From assembly GCF_026790065.1 (NCBI RefSeq), contig NZ_JALAMO010000024.1, positions 1 through 64,000 on the forward strand: a stretch of 64,000 bases of DNA. The letters are read 5' to 3'. Made by a program: the position numbers and the translations under genes. The notes under the pieces are model-generated. The model was not told the origin of the DNA. It saw only the letters and a program-made list of their open reading frames with translations, and ran no database searches. The stretch comes from Bacillus sp. N13C7 (GTDB lineage: Bacteria > Bacillota > Bacilli > Bacillales > Bacillaceae). Position 1 is the stretch's first letter; each line of letters begins with the position of its first letter. Of the stretch, positions 47,867 to 58,820 are shown piece by piece.

Positions 47867-49846
47867 ATGCCAAGCTTTTATGAAAAACCGCTGTTTCGGT
47901 ATCCCATCTATGCTTTGATTGCTTTGTCAATCATTACAATCCTCATCAGCTTTTATTTTAACTGGATTTTAGGAACCGTCGAAGTGCTGCTGCTTGCAGT
48001 TATTTTGTTTTTTATTAAACGTGCTGATTCTCTTATTCGGCAAGAGATTGATGCTTATATTTCTACGTTATCCTACAGGTTGAAAAAAGTCGGTGAAGAG
48101 GCATTGATGGAAATGCCGATCGGCATCATGCTTTTTAATGACCAATATTATATAGAATGGGCAAATCCGTTTCTTTCTTCTTGCTTTAATGAAAGCACAT
48201 TAGTGGGGAGATCCCTTTACGACACGTGTGAATCGGTTGTGCCGCTCATCAAACAAGAGGTGGAATCGGAAACGGTTACATTGAATGACCGCAAGTTTAA
48301 GGTTGTCATCAAACGGGATGAGCGCCTTCTGTATTTTTTTGATGTAACGGAACAAATCCAGATTGAAAAGCGATATGAAAACGAAAGAACCGTGCTGGCG
48401 TATATTTTCCTTGATAACTATGATGATGTGACACAAGGATTAGATGACCAGACGAGAAGCACGATGAACAGCCAGGTGACATCCTTGCTGAACGCCTGGG
48501 CACAGGAGTACGGGATCTTCCTGAAAAGAACGTCTTCAGAACGCTTTATCGCTGTACTTAATGAACACATCTTAACTGAACTCGAAAATTCGAAGTTTTC
48601 GATCCTTGATGAGGTACGGGAAAAAACCTCTTTTGACGGTGTAGCCCTCACGTTAAGCGTCGGTATTGGAGCTTCCGTCTCCTCACTGAAAGAACTTGGC
48701 GATTTGGCGCAATCCAGCTTGGACTTAGCGTTGGGACGCGGGGGAGACCAAGTAGCCATCAAGCTGCCGAACGGCAAGGTGAAGTTTTACGGCGGTAAAA
48801 CAAACCCGATGGAGAAACGAACAAGGGTGAGGGCCCGCGTGATTTCTCATGCCTTAAAGGAAATTGTCTCCGAAAGCAGCAATGTGATTATCATGGGCCA
48901 TAAATTCCCCGACATGGATTCTATCGGCGCTGCGATCGGGATTTTAAAGGTGGCTCAGGCAAATAACAAAGATGGGTTTATCGTGATTGACCCAAATCAA
49001 ATCGGTTCCAGTGTGCAGCGTTTGATTGAGGAAATCAAAAAATATGAAGAACTGTGGTCAAGGTTTATTACCCCTGAGGAAGCAATGGAGATTTCCAATG
49101 ATGACACGCTGCTTGTGATCGTTGATACACATAAGCCGTCACTTGTCATGGAGGAACGGCTGGTCAATAAAATTGAACATATCGTAGTCATCGACCATCA
49201 CCGCAGGGGTGAGGAGTTTATCAGAGACCCGCTGCTCGTCTATATGGAGCCGTACGCTTCTTCGACAGCGGAATTGGTCACAGAGCTGCTTGAATATCAG
49301 CCGAAGCGCTTAAAAATCAATATGATTGAAGCAACTGCCCTATTAGCTGGTATAATAGTGGATACAAAGAGCTTTTCTCTCCGCACAGGTTCGCGGACTT
49401 TTGATGCGGCTTCTTATTTAAGGGCAAAGGGCGCCGATACGGTGCTTGTACAGAAGTTCTTGAAAGAAACCGTTGATTCCTATATTAAACGGGCGAAGCT
49501 GATTCAGCATACGGTCCTCTATAAAGAGAACATTGCGATTGCCTCTCTTCCTGAAAATGAAGAGGAATACTTCGATCAAGTGCTGATTGCGCAGGCGGCT
49601 GATTCGCTGCTGTCGATGAGTGAGGTTGAGGCTTCGTTTGCGGTGGCGAGACGGGATGAACAAACCGTTTGTATCAGTGCACGGTCACTTGGCGAGGTAA
49701 ATGTTCAAATCATCATGGAGGCGCTGGAAGGCGGAGGACATTTAACAAATGCGGCGACTCAGCTGTCCGGCATATCAGTTTCTGAAGCGCTGGAACGGCT
49801 GAAGCACGCCATAGATGAGTATTTTGAGGGAGGCGTACAGAGATGA
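47867..49846 (+). CDS. gdpP: Cyclic-di-AMP phosphodiesterase GdpP
   Basis: 659-aa membrane phosphodiesterase that hydrolyses c-di-AMP to pApA and thus controls potassium and cell-wall stress. Two N-terminal membrane helices (residues about 11-30 and 34-52), a degenerate PAS domain, a degenerate GGDEF domain, and the DHH/DHHA1 catalytic pair with [16 protein letters not shown] near residue 343 and VIDHHRRG near 440. ATG 47867 is taken because GGGGAG is placed well; a GTG three codons earlier is also in frame. Its stop overlaps the rplI start by 4 bases. Confidence 0.95.
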   Translation: MPSFYEKPLFRYPIYALIALSIITILISFYFNWILGTVEVLLLAVILFFIKRADSLIRQEIDAYISTLSYRLKKVGEEALMEMPIGIMLFNDQYYIEWANPFLSSCFNESTLVGRSLYDTCESVVPLIKQEVESETVTLNDRKFKVVIKRDERLLYFFDVTEQIQIEKRYENERTVLAYIFLDNYDDVTQGLDDQTRSTMNSQVTSLLNAWAQEYGIFLKRTSSERFIAVLNEHILTELENSKFSILDEVREKTSFDGVALTLSVGIGASVSSLKELGDLAQSSLDLALGRGGDQVAIKLPNGKVKFYGGKTNPMEKRTRVRARVISHALKEIVSESSNVIIMGHKFPDMDSIGAAIGILKVAQANNKDGFIVIDPNQIGSSVQRLIEEIKKYEELWSRFITPEEAMEISNDDTLLVIVDTHKPSLVMEERLVNKIEHIVVIDHHRRGEEFIRDPLLVYMEPYASSTAELVTELLEYQPKRLKINMIEATALLAGIIVDTKSFSLRTGSRTFDAASYLRAKGADTVLVQKFLKETVDSYIKRAKLIQHTVLYKENIAIASLPENEEEYFDQVLIAQAADSLLSMSEVEASFAVARRDEQTVCISARSLGEVNVQIIMEALEGGGHLTNAATQLSGISVSEALERLKHAIDEYFEGGVQR

Positions 49847-50292
49847 AGGTTATTTTCTTACAAGATGTAAAAGGAAAAGGGAAAAAAGGCGAAGTCAAAA
49901 ACGTAGCAGACGGTTATGCGCATAACTTTCTGATTAAAAAAGGCCTCGCGGTTGAAGCGAACGCGTCAAACATCAGCGCGTTAAACGGACAAAAGCAGAA
50001 AGAGAAAAAAGAAGCCATCGCTGAGCTTGAGCAGGCAAAGAGCTTAAAAGAGACATTAGAAAAACTGACTGTTGAGCTTAGTGCAAAATCAGGTGAAGGC
50101 GGCCGGTTATTTGGTTCTGTGACAAGCAAACAAATTACTGAACAGCTCCAAAAAGACCATAATATTAAAGTGGATAAGCGGAAGCTTGAACTGCCGGAGG
50201 GCATTCGTGCGTTAGGATATACCAACGTGCCTGTGAAGCTGCATCCTGAGGTGCAGGCTGTGTTGAAGGTACATGTGAAAGAAGAAGCTTAA
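49843..50292 (+). CDS. rplI: 50S ribosomal protein L9
   Basis: 149-aa L9: N-terminal [20 protein letters not shown] and [10 protein letters not shown] conserved, a connecting helix with many Glu and Lys residues, and the C-terminal RNA-binding domain. It overlaps the gdpP stop as ATGA, so translation is coupled to GdpP, the usual order in Bacillus. Confidence 0.97.
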   Translation: MKVIFLQDVKGKGKKGEVKNVADGYAHNFLIKKGLAVEANASNISALNGQKQKEKKEAIAELEQAKSLKETLEKLTVELSAKSGEGGRLFGSVTSKQITEQLQKDHNIKVDKRKLELPEGIRALGYTNVPVKLHPEVQAVLKVHVKEEA

Positions 50293-50294
50293 TA

Positions 50295-50331
50295 GAAAAG
50301 AGGCTTGGGGGCAACCCAAGCCTCTTTTTTT
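50295..50331. terminator. rplI/yycA bidirectional terminator
   Basis: Stem AAGAGGCTTGGG / CCCAAGCCTCTT with a short loop and seven Ts; the yycA stop codon touches its right side. Confidence 0.9.
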
Positions 50332-52426
50332 ATTCCACGAGATAAAGAGTTTGCTGGCTTTCTCCGCCAGGTCCTCCTCTCATGCCTTGCAGGCTGCTGT
50401 TTGAGCTGCCTGTGGAACTGCTGTACTTGTCAGCTGATATTTCCTTTCCGTTTTTCTTAATCCAAGAAACAAGTTCGCTGTTGCCTGAGTTATTTTCGGT
50501 GAGAAGGAAGTATTTCACTTTGCCTTCTTTGACCAGCTTTTTCAGTTCGGACACAGTCAGAATGGGATCTGTGCCGTTAAATCCGCCCATTGCCATCACT
50601 GATTCATTTTCATGAATGATGTATGGCGCAGCGGTTACGGTTGTCAAAGTAGCAAATAGATACTCTTCGCCGGTATTATGTTTTCTCAAATAGGACAGGA
50701 GTCCGGTATCAACCTCCGAGGAGAACATGTTCCCGCCGTTTGTTGGGCTTTTGAGCTGCGGGCCCGATTCAGGTAGGACGCTGTTGCCTCCGTATAGAAG
50801 CGGCGTTGCTGACCAGTAGACCGGTGTGAGCAGCAGAATGCATAAGCTGATGATGGTCAGCTGCTTACTGAACGGATGGCTGCGTTTAAGCATCAGAAGC
50901 GCAAGGGTGATGCCGAGTCCTAAGAGGCCCAGTACGTACATCCATACACTGCCGATTTGGCTTGTATAATCGCTTAGAATATACACCTGGAACACGGCTG
51001 TGATCAGAACGGCTGCCGGCAGAAGATAGCTGGCCCAGTCTTTATTGTTTTTGTATAAGCGGTACATCGTATACCATCCGATACCGGAAAGGGCAGCAAT
51101 CGGAGGTGCCAGCATAATTAAATAATACTGGTGGAAGAATCCTGCGATGCTGAAGAAACCAGCCACAGGAACGAGCCAAGCCGTCCAGAAAATCGTTTCT
51201 TTCATTTCAGCTGCCTGTCCTCGGCGATCACGGTACCAGCTGACGATACCGCCCAGCAATCCGATCAATGCGAATGGAAGCATCCAGCTGATTTGGCCGG
51301 AAAGCGCCGATTGGACGAGACGAAGCGGTCCAGCATCACCGGTGCCAAACATATTCATGCTTTTTCCGCCGCCACCGCCAGGCCCTCCCTTTCCAGGTCC
51401 GCCACCGCCTATTGGTGGTGTGCCTCTGCCTTCACTGGAGGTGCCGTTTTGTCCGCTAGGCGGCTGAGGCGCCGAATGATTCCCGAATGACTGATTGCCA
51501 TTTTGATTAGCGGCACTTCCGTCAGGCCTGCTGTTTCCGTTCTGAGAGGAAGATGATTCGCTTCCGTTTGGCACCTGCGTGGTGTTTTGATTTTGCATCT
51601 TCCCGCCGCCAACGGCATTCATATCACCCCTTGCAAGGCCGGTGGTTTGTCCTAGCAGACGCTCTGTGCCGTTGTAGCCGAAGGCCAATTCTAACACTGA
51701 GTTGGTCTGGCTGCTTCCTACATAAGGCCGGCTGGAGGATGAGGTTGAATCCACCACAACTGCCCATGAGAGGGAAAGGCCCGTCAGAAGGACGAGAGAC
51801 AGAATCAGTGACCCGATTTTTTTCTTCAGAGATGCCCAAGATGCAATCAAGTAGAATAACACAAACGCAGGCAATACCATAAACGCTTGCATCATTTTCA
51901 TATTAAAGGCGAGTCCAATCAGGCTAAATGCTGTCAGCAGCCAAATCAGCTTGCCTTGTTTCACTGCCTGAAGCAGGCAAGCTGAACCGAGCAATAAGGT
52001 AAAGACCAGCATACTGTCGATATTGTTTGTCCGGCTGACAGCCGCTGAGATAGGCGTCAGTGCCATGACAAGCGCGGCAATGCGGGCCGCCCCGATTCCA
52101 AAGGCCGGTTTGATCATTCTGTAGAGAAGGAATATAGATCCAACTCCCGCGAGAGCCTGAGGAAGAATCACACTCCACGTGTGAACACCGAAAATCAGTG
52201 CGAAAATCGTTTGAATCCATAACACAACTGGCGGCTTGTCCACTGTTACAAATCCGGAAGGGTCAAATGATGCATAGAAGAAATTGTGGAAGCTTTGCGT
52301 CATGCTTTTCACCGCTGCCAAATAGTACTGGTTCGCAGTGTCATCCTGCCAAATGTTGTACATATTCAGAAAAGCCGCTGTAAGCAAAATGAGAATAAGA
52401 ATGAAGTCGAGTCGTTTGGTTTTCAT
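50330..52426 (-). CDS. yycA: YycA, ArnT/PMT-like membrane glycosyltransferase
   Basis: 698-aa polytopic enzyme of the glycosyltransferase-39/ArnT type that would use a lipid-linked sugar on the outer face of the membrane. The first extracellular loop contains DKPPVVLWIQ, matching the catalytic-Asp region of the family (about residue 63). An unusual low-complexity insert (about residues 270-360) is rich in Gly, Asn, Ser, Gln and Pro. ATG 52426 is preceded by AGAGGTG. Related to B. subtilis YkcB. Substrate is unknown. Confidence 0.82.
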   Translation of the reverse strand: MKTKRLDFILILILLTAAFLNMYNIWQDDTANQYYLAAVKSMTQSFHNFFYASFDPSGFVTVDKPPVVLWIQTIFALIFGVHTWSVILPQALAGVGSIFLLYRMIKPAFGIGAARIAALVMALTPISAAVSRTNNIDSMLVFTLLLGSACLLQAVKQGKLIWLLTAFSLIGLAFNMKMMQAFMVLPAFVLFYLIASWASLKKKIGSLILSLVLLTGLSLSWAVVVDSTSSSSRPYVGSSQTNSVLELAFGYNGTERLLGQTTGLARGDMNAVGGGKMQNQNTTQVPNGSESSSSQNGNSRPDGSAANQNGNQSFGNHSAPQPPSGQNGTSSEGRGTPPIGGGGPGKGGPGGGGGKSMNMFGTGDAGPLRLVQSALSGQISWMLPFALIGLLGGIVSWYRDRRGQAAEMKETIFWTAWLVPVAGFFSIAGFFHQYYLIMLAPPIAALSGIGWYTMYRLYKNNKDWASYLLPAAVLITAVFQVYILSDYTSQIGSVWMYVLGLLGLGITLALLMLKRSHPFSKQLTIISLCILLLTPVYWSATPLLYGGNSVLPESGPQLKSPTNGGNMFSSEVDTGLLSYLRKHNTGEEYLFATLTTVTAAPYIIHENESVMAMGGFNGTDPILTVSELKKLVKEGKVKYFLLTENNSGNSELVSWIKKNGKEISADKYSSSTGSSNSSLQGMRGGPGGESQQTLYLVE

Positions 52427-52514
52427 CGTTTTTCACCTCTTTATGGTGTCTTATTGTAAAAAAAAAATATGAAAAACTTATGAATAAACCATAAATATTC
52501 GTAGAATTTCAAAG

Positions 52515-52541
52515 AAAAAAGCGGAGATATCTCCCCGCTTT
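52515..52541 (-). terminator. yycB terminator
   Basis: On the minus strand: AAAGCGGGGAGATATCTCCGCTTT with TTT following, about 2 bp past the yycB stop. Confidence 0.7.
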
Positions 52542-52542
52542 A

Positions 52543-53751
52543 TTATGCTGAATTTCTTTGCTTCTCTGTCTGAAGAATGTATCGATCTCGTCCGGCTCCC
52601 AGCCCGGCTGCACCCATAGCGATCAAGGCGGCTATGAGAAGCACTAACGGCATTGTCCATGAATGTGTCTGGTCAAAGAGATAGCCGACAAAGATAGGCC
52701 CGACGGCTGCAAGCAGGTAGCCGAATGACTGTGACATGCCTGACAGCGCCGCGGCCTGCTGGGCATTTTCACTGCGGAGACCAATCAAAGTGAGCGCCAA
52801 ACTAATGCTGGAGCCCTGCCCGATACCGATAATCACCATCCAGATGGCAAGCATGGTGTGGCTGCCGCCTGCTAATAATCCGCATAGGCCGATCAAATAG
52901 ACTGCGGCCAGCGCCGCAACGATTCCGCGCTGATGTTTCACACGGTCAGCTAAAACCGGTGTCAGAAAAGTGGAGGGCAGACTCGCAAATTGCATGAGTG
53001 ACACCATCCATCCGGCTGTTGACGTATCAATCCCATGAGAACGGAGTACTTCAGGAAACCAGGCGATGCTGCTGTAAAATAAAAATGATTGGAGTCCCAT
53101 AAAGATTGTGACAAACCATGCCATTTTGGAAGCCCATATGGAACTTGATTGAAGTTTCATCGTCTGGTTTGCCGTATCCCGGTGGCGCAGCTGAGGGATC
53201 CAGATCAGCAATGCAAGGAAAGCCAGTCCGCCCCATAAGAGAAAGGCCTGCTTCCATCCGCCGTCCATCTGGGTCGCTAAAGGAACACTGACACCCGATG
53301 CTAAAGCAGCGAATATGTTCATTGATGTCGTATACAGGCTAATCATAATCCCTGGCTTTTCAGGGTATTTATGTTTGATTAAGCTTGGCAAAAGCACGTT
53401 TCCAATCGCAATTCCGACACCGATGAGTGCTGTTCCGAAAAACAAAGCGGCAGTATAGCCGATAGAACGAGTCAAAACCCCGATAAAAAGTACCATGAGA
53501 CCCAGCCATAAGGTTCGCTCATTTCCGAGTCGCTGTCCGAGCTTAGGCGCAAGCGGAGAGAGAACTGCAAACGAAAGTAGCGGAAGTGCGGTCAAAAACC
53601 CGGCTGCCCCATTGGACATGTGCAGCTCTGCGCGGATAGAGCTGATGACCGGACCGACTGAAGTGATCGCGGGCCGTAAGTTAAACGCGATAAAGATAAT
53701 GCCGGCGATCAGCCAAAATGATTGGACTTTTTTATTTTGTGTATGTGGCAA
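52543..53751 (-). CDS. yycB: YycB, CynX/NimT-type MFS transporter
   Basis: 402-aa major facilitator with 12 segments. The start LIAGIIFIAFNLRPAITSVG and the motif LAPKLGQRLGNERTLWLGL fit the CynX/NimT family (cyanate and nitroimidazole transport). Substrate unknown. TTG 53751 follows GAAGGAG at a spacing of 8. It is followed by a terminator and is separate from yycA. Confidence 0.83.
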   Translation of the reverse strand: MPHTQNKKVQSFWLIAGIIFIAFNLRPAITSVGPVISSIRAELHMSNGAAGFLTALPLLSFAVLSPLAPKLGQRLGNERTLWLGLMVLFIGVLTRSIGYTAALFFGTALIGVGIAIGNVLLPSLIKHKYPEKPGIMISLYTTSMNIFAALASGVSVPLATQMDGGWKQAFLLWGGLAFLALLIWIPQLRHRDTANQTMKLQSSSIWASKMAWFVTIFMGLQSFLFYSSIAWFPEVLRSHGIDTSTAGWMVSLMQFASLPSTFLTPVLADRVKHQRGIVAALAAVYLIGLCGLLAGGSHTMLAIWMVIIGIGQGSSISLALTLIGLRSENAQQAAALSGMSQSFGYLLAAVGPIFVGYLFDQTHSWTMPLVLLIAALIAMGAAGLGAGRDRYILQTEKQRNSA

Positions 53752-53823
53752 AGCAGTTACTCCTTCTTTCTAACATATAATGATTATGATTCCGTAAGGT
53801 GTAAGCAAGTATGCGAATGAACG

Positions 53824-53967
53824 CTACGATTGTTGTTCTTCTTTCTGCAATTCAGCCAACTTGGCAAGCAGGATATGCTGAGGCATATGCATCATTTGTT
53901 CAAGCGGCAGATTCAAGGACGCTGCAAGCTTTTGTGCAGTTTCAGCAGAAATTTGCAAAGGTCTCAC
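53824..53967 (-). CDS. yycC: YycC, small uncharacterised protein
   Basis: 47-aa protein on the minus strand starting at GTG 53967, with AGAGGAGGG upstream. It begins MRPLQISAETAQKLA and includes LPLEQMMHMPQHILLAKLAE. It has the YycC family length; the name comes from recognition of this sequence and the position between yycB and yycD. Soluble, probably helical, of unknown function. Short enough to be missed by length filters. Confidence 0.85.
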   Translation of the reverse strand: MRPLQISAETAQKLAASLNLPLEQMMHMPQHILLAKLAELQKEEQQS

Positions 53968-54087
53968 AAAAGATCCCTCCTCTCTTCTGTCCATTGTACA
54001 AGAATCAGATGTGAAATGTAAGAAGATGTCACAAAGGAATGGAGCAATCCGAAAATGACCGTTATAAAAGAGGAAAGGAGGGGTCTT

Positions 54088-54291
54088 ATGTATGCACCGT
54101 TGTCATTATTAAAACAAATGCTGAAGGAACACCAATTAGACTCTGAGAAGGCTGACACTTTTGAAGAATATATAGCGGTGAGGCTAAAGCTTCAGGAGTT
54201 GATGGGGAAATGTGCTTCGTTCGAGGAGTGGGATCTGTATCAAAAGGCGGCGGATCTGATGATGCACACAGGCATCCAATGGATGAAATAA
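54088..54291 (+). CDS. yycD: YycD, small uncharacterised protein
   Basis: 67 aa from ATG 54088, with GGAAAGGAGGGG upstream; a 78-codon version starting at 54055 lacks a site. The sequence is helical and acidic/basic (LLKQMLKEHQLDSEKADTFE). Function unknown; name from position beside yycC and yycE-dnaC. Confidence 0.7.
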   Translation: MYAPLSLLKQMLKEHQLDSEKADTFEEYIAVRLKLQELMGKCASFEEWDLYQKAADLMMHTGIQWMK

Positions 54292-54303
54292 GCTGATATT
54301 CGC

Positions 54304-54332
54304 TAAAAAACCCTCGCTGCAGCGAAGGTTTT
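54304..54332. terminator. yycD terminator
   Basis: Stem AAAACCCTCGCTG/CAGCGAAGGTTTT-type (with mismatches) and TTTT on the plus strand. Confidence 0.65.
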
Positions 54333-54338
54333 CATTCT

Positions 54339-54539
54339 TTAAAATGAGTGTTCTTCTTCCACATTCTTAAACTGGTCATAGATCACAAGCTTTGCCGGGC
54401 TGTTTTCCTTTGCCATCTGTTTGGCTTTTTCAATCGCGGCGTCTTTAGATGTATACAAAGCTGTCGGGGCCACATTCTCCACCTTAATAAACCAGCCATC
54501 CGCATCAACATTAGGTGTAACCGCATATTTTTTGATCAT
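54339..54539 (-). CDS. DUF2188 small protein
   Basis: 66-aa protein with the DUF2188 pattern: DADGWFIKVENVAPTALYTS, KDAAIEKAKQMAKENSPAKL and VIYDQFKNVEEE. This family is a small alpha/beta domain repeated in some phage and stress proteins; function is not established. ATG 54539 is preceded by GGGAGGAATG. It is the minus-strand gene left of dnaC. Confidence 0.78.
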   Translation of the reverse strand: MIKKYAVTPNVDADGWFIKVENVAPTALYTSKDAAIEKAKQMAKENSPAKLVIYDQFKNVEEEHSF

Positions 54540-54708
54540 CTTTCATTCCTCCCTTATGTTTTATTGCATTTTTCCCGCCCTGTTATGGTCCGAAACGATT
54601 CAATCTGCTAGCTGAAAAAAACAGGAAACAGACAATTCTTCTATTTTTTTTCTGCAGAAATGGTAGAATGGAGTTTGGAGATTTTTTAATGAGAGGACGG
54701 TGCTTAGC

Positions 54709-56073
54709 ATGACAGACCTTCTGAATGATCGGCTTCCTCCGCAAAATATAGAAGCTGAACAAGCCGTGTTAGGCGCTATTTTTTTACAGCCGTCTGCTTT
54801 AACACTGGCTTCAGAAGTATTGATTCCAGATGATTTTTATAGAATGTCCCACCAAAAAATCTATAATGCGATGCTTGTGCTCGGTGACCGAGGTGAACCG
54901 GTTGATCTAGTGACGGTAACGTCAGAGCTTGCGAATACAGACCTGCTGGAAGAAGTCGGCGGGATTTCATATCTGACAGATATCGCAAACTCGGTGCCGA
55001 CAGCGGCTAACATAGAATATTATGCGAAAATCGTTGAGGAAAAATCGATTCTTCGCAGATTGATCAGAACAGCGACAACGATTGCTCAAGATGGGTATAC
55101 CCGTGAGGATGAGGTCGAGGATTTACTCAGTGAAGCGGAAAAAACGATTATGGAAGTGGCGCAGCGCAAGAACACGAGTGCCTTTCAAAATATTAAGGAC
55201 GTCCTTGTGCAGACCTATGACAATATCGAACAGCTTCACAATCGAAAAGGCGATATCACGGGGATTCCGACAGGGTTTACCGAGCTTGACCGGATGACTG
55301 CCGGGTTCCAGCGCAACGACCTGATCATTGTGGCTGCCCGTCCGTCAGTGGGGAAAACCGCTTTTGCCCTGAACATCGCACAAAACGTGGCGACCAAGAC
55401 TGACGAGAGCGTAGCGATTTTCAGTCTAGAGATGGGTGCTGAGCAGCTGGTTATGCGTATGCTCTGTGCCGAGGGAAATATCAATGCCCAGAATCTCCGT
55501 ACCGGCAACCTGACGGAAGAGGATTGGGGCAAGCTGACGATGGCGATGGGAAGCCTGTCGAACAGCGGAATTTACATTGATGATACACCGGGGATCCGTG
55601 TGAGTGAAATCCGCGCCAAATGCCGCCGCTTAAAGCAGGAAAGCGGACTTGGCATGATTTTGATCGACTACCTGCAATTGATTCAGGGAAGCGGACGTTC
55701 GAAGGATAACCGCCAGCAGGAAGTATCCGAAATTTCCCGTGAACTGAAGTCGATTGCAAGGGAGCTGCAAGTCCCTGTTATCGCGCTTTCTCAGCTTTCA
55801 CGTGGCGTTGAGCAGCGTCAGGACAAACGTCCGATGATGTCTGATATCCGGGAATCAGGAAGTATTGAGCAGGATGCGGATATTGTTGCGTTCCTTTATC
55901 GTGATGACTACTATGACAAAGAAACAGAGAACAAAAACATTATCGAAATCATTATTGCCAAACAGCGTAACGGCCCGGTAGGAACCGTGTCTCTTGCGTT
56001 CGTAAAAGAATACAACAAATTCGTCAATCTGGAACGGCGTTTTGATGACGCAGGTGTTCCGCCCGGCGCATAA
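54709..56073 (+). CDS. dnaC: Replicative DNA helicase DnaC (DnaB homologue)
   Basis: 454-aa hexameric replication-fork helicase, called DnaC in B. subtilis. N-terminal domain residues 1-100 (NIEAEQAVLGAIF), linker helix, and RecA-like domain with Walker A ARPSVGKTAFALN near 212, Walker B ILIDYLQLI near 320 and the arginine-finger region. ATG 54709 is preferred (GAGAGGACGG upstream) over 54700. Downstream terminator. The gene stays near the origin with dnaA and dnaN. Confidence 0.97.
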   Translation: MTDLLNDRLPPQNIEAEQAVLGAIFLQPSALTLASEVLIPDDFYRMSHQKIYNAMLVLGDRGEPVDLVTVTSELANTDLLEEVGGISYLTDIANSVPTAANIEYYAKIVEEKSILRRLIRTATTIAQDGYTREDEVEDLLSEAEKTIMEVAQRKNTSAFQNIKDVLVQTYDNIEQLHNRKGDITGIPTGFTELDRMTAGFQRNDLIIVAARPSVGKTAFALNIAQNVATKTDESVAIFSLEMGAEQLVMRMLCAEGNINAQNLRTGNLTEEDWGKLTMAMGSLSNSGIYIDDTPGIRVSEIRAKCRRLKQESGLGMILIDYLQLIQGSGRSKDNRQQEVSEISRELKSIARELQVPVIALSQLSRGVEQRQDKRPMMSDIRESGSIEQDADIVAFLYRDDYYDKETENKNIIEIIIAKQRNGPVGTVSLAFVKEYNKFVNLERRFDDAGVPPGA

Positions 56074-56101
56074 CCCCCAAGAGCTGATCTTGGGGTTTTT
56101 T
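56074..56101 (+). terminator. dnaC terminator
   Basis: Stem CCCCAAGA / TCTTGGGG with GCTGA loop, then six Ts. Confidence 0.85.
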
Positions 56102-56189
56102 CATTCGAAAGGCGGAAGAAATACCGTCCGCTCAGCGGATGTTTATTTGAAAGCGTTTTAATAAAATGGTGCAAAAAGGAGATGGTAAT

Positions 56190-56609
56190 ATGGGAAATCA
56201 TTTTTCATATTTTCATGCAGCGCAAATACGGATTGCGCGGCCTACGGGCCAGCTTCGTGAGATCATTCTTTTTTATGAAGAAGGGCTGGGTTTAAAACGA
56301 ATAGGAGGGTTTTCGAAGCATAATGGGTATGACGGTGTCATGTTCGGTCTCCCTCATGCCGATTATCATCTCGAATTCACTCAGCATGAGGAGGAAAGCA
56401 GTGTCCCTGTTCCTCACCCCGACAGCCTCCTCGTTTTTTATGTGCCGAATGCAGAGGAATTGACAGCAATCACTTTAAGGCTGAAAAGAATGGGCTATCA
56501 AGAGGTCGAATCTGAGAATCCGTACTGGAGCCATGGCGGCGTCACAATAGAGGATCCGGATGGATGGCGAGTCGTTTTTATGAATACAAAAGGAATATCA
56601 GGCAAGTGA
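56190..56609 (+). CDS. yycE: YycE, glyoxalase/VOC-family protein
   Basis: 139-aa vicinal-oxygen-chelate protein: FHAAQIRIARPTGQLREI, YHLEFTQHEE with metal-type His/Glu positions, and GGVTIEDPDGWRVVFMN at the C-terminus. Substrate unknown. ATG 56190 follows AAAAAGGAG; the upstream start at 56166 is in the terminator region. Confidence 0.85.
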   Translation: MGNHFSYFHAAQIRIARPTGQLREIILFYEEGLGLKRIGGFSKHNGYDGVMFGLPHADYHLEFTQHEEESSVPVPHPDSLLVFYVPNAEELTAITLRLKRMGYQEVESENPYWSHGGVTIEDPDGWRVVFMNTKGISGK

Positions 56610-56684
56610 GTCTTTTTTATGCTAAAGAATGAAAGTTTCACGAGCTTTTTATGACAAAACGGTGAGAAAACGCTTATAAAACGA

Positions 56685-56764
56685 ATGAAAGCGAACGAAT
56701 ATAGATTTACAAGAATTTAATGTTCGGATTTACAATTGACTTTCTGTTTCTTCACTGATAAACT
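56685..56764 (+). promoter_or_regulatory. purA promoter with PurBoxes
   Basis: AAGCGAACGAAT (about 56689-56700) and the inverted AATGTTCGGATT (56719-56730) are a pair of PurBoxes (CCGAAC-type cores in opposite orientation) for the repressor PurR. Downstream TTGACT (56736-56741), 17-bp spacer and TAAACT (56759-56764) form the promoter. Typical PurR operator layout upstream of purine genes. Confidence 0.75.
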
Positions 56765-56799
56765 TGATTTGTTTGAATAGAATCGTTTTGAAAGGTTAA

Positions 56800-58107
<1,308 letters not shown>

Positions 58108-58115
58108 ATAAAACT

Positions 58116-58151
58116 TGCTTACAAGCCCCTGATGCAGGGGCTTGTTTTTTG
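58116..58151 (+). terminator. purA terminator
   Basis: Perfect stem ACAAGCCCCTG / CAGGGGCTTGT with ATG loop, and six Ts. Confidence 0.9.
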
Positions 58152-58211
58152 TTTGAAAACCGCAGATAAGTTGGTCTGAGAAAAAAATATGAAAAAAAAC
58201 CAAAAAAGTTA

Positions 58212-58240
58212 TTGCCACTTCTATTTGTTCGTGATATTAT
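58212..58240 (+). promoter_or_regulatory. Promoter of the tRNA cluster
   Basis: TTGCCA (58212-58217), 17-bp spacer and TATTAT (58235-58240). It starts about 90 bp before tRNA-Lys and is the only good sigma-A pair between the purA terminator and the tRNAs. Confidence 0.65.
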
Positions 58241-58330
58241 AAATCTCGTTGTTACGGAAACTGCTTCAATAGAGTACAAGATGAGAACTTAATCTAAGTC
58301 GTTTGCTCTATGGAAACTCCGACATCTTAA

Positions 58331-58406
58331 GAGCCATTAGCTCAGTTGGTAGAGCATCTGACTTTTAATCAGAGGGTCGAAGGTTCGAGTCCTTCATGGC
58401 TCACCA
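58331..58406 (+). tRNA. tRNA-Lys (TTT)
   Basis: 76-nt cloverleaf with acceptor GAGCCAT pairing ATGGCTC, anticodon TTT in loop CTTTTAA, T loop GGTTCGAGTCC and encoded CCA. First of a four-tRNA cluster (Lys, Glu, Asp, Phe), as in trnY of B. subtilis. Confidence 0.97.
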
Positions 58407-58415
58407 TTTCGTGTA

Positions 58416-58487
58416 GGCCCGTTGGTCAAGCGGTTAAGACACCGCCCTTTCACGGCGGTAACACGGGTTCGAATCCCGTACGGGTCA
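58416..58487 (+). tRNA. tRNA-Glu (TTC)
   Basis: 72 nt. Acceptor GGCCCGT pairs with ACGGGTC; anticodon TTC (CCTTTCAC loop); T loop GGTTCGAATCC. The next bases are TTG, so CCA is not encoded. Confidence 0.95.
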
Positions 58488-58567
58488 TTGATTTACTTTA
58501 GCGTTATTGCTAATTCCTTATTTGTCTGCGAGGGCTGACACGACAGCTCTCCGGGCAATTACTGTAA

Positions 58568-58644
58568 GGTCCGGTAGTTCAGTTGGTTAGAATGCCTGCC
58601 TGTCACGCAGGAGGTCGCGGGTTCGAGTCCCGTCCGGACCGCCA
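58568..58644 (+). tRNA. tRNA-Asp (GTC)
   Basis: 77 nt including encoded CCA. Acceptor GGTCCGG pairs with CCGGACC; anticodon GTC in the CTGTCAC loop. The 80-bp gap before it is longer than those inside typical clusters. Confidence 0.96.
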
Positions 58645-58679
58645 TTTTACTTTACTTAGTAGAGAAAAATAAAACATTT

Positions 58680-58752
<73 letters not shown>

Positions 58753-58758
58753 CTTACC

Positions 58759-58790
58759 AAACGCATCTGCAATCGTAGGTGCGTTTTTTC
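58759..58790 (+). terminator. tRNA cluster terminator
   Basis: Stem AACGCATCT / AGGTGCGTT (one G-U) and six Ts shortly after tRNA-Phe. Confidence 0.8.
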
Positions 58791-58820
58791 TTTTAGGAAA
58801 AAGGCAAACATGAGGAGTGT

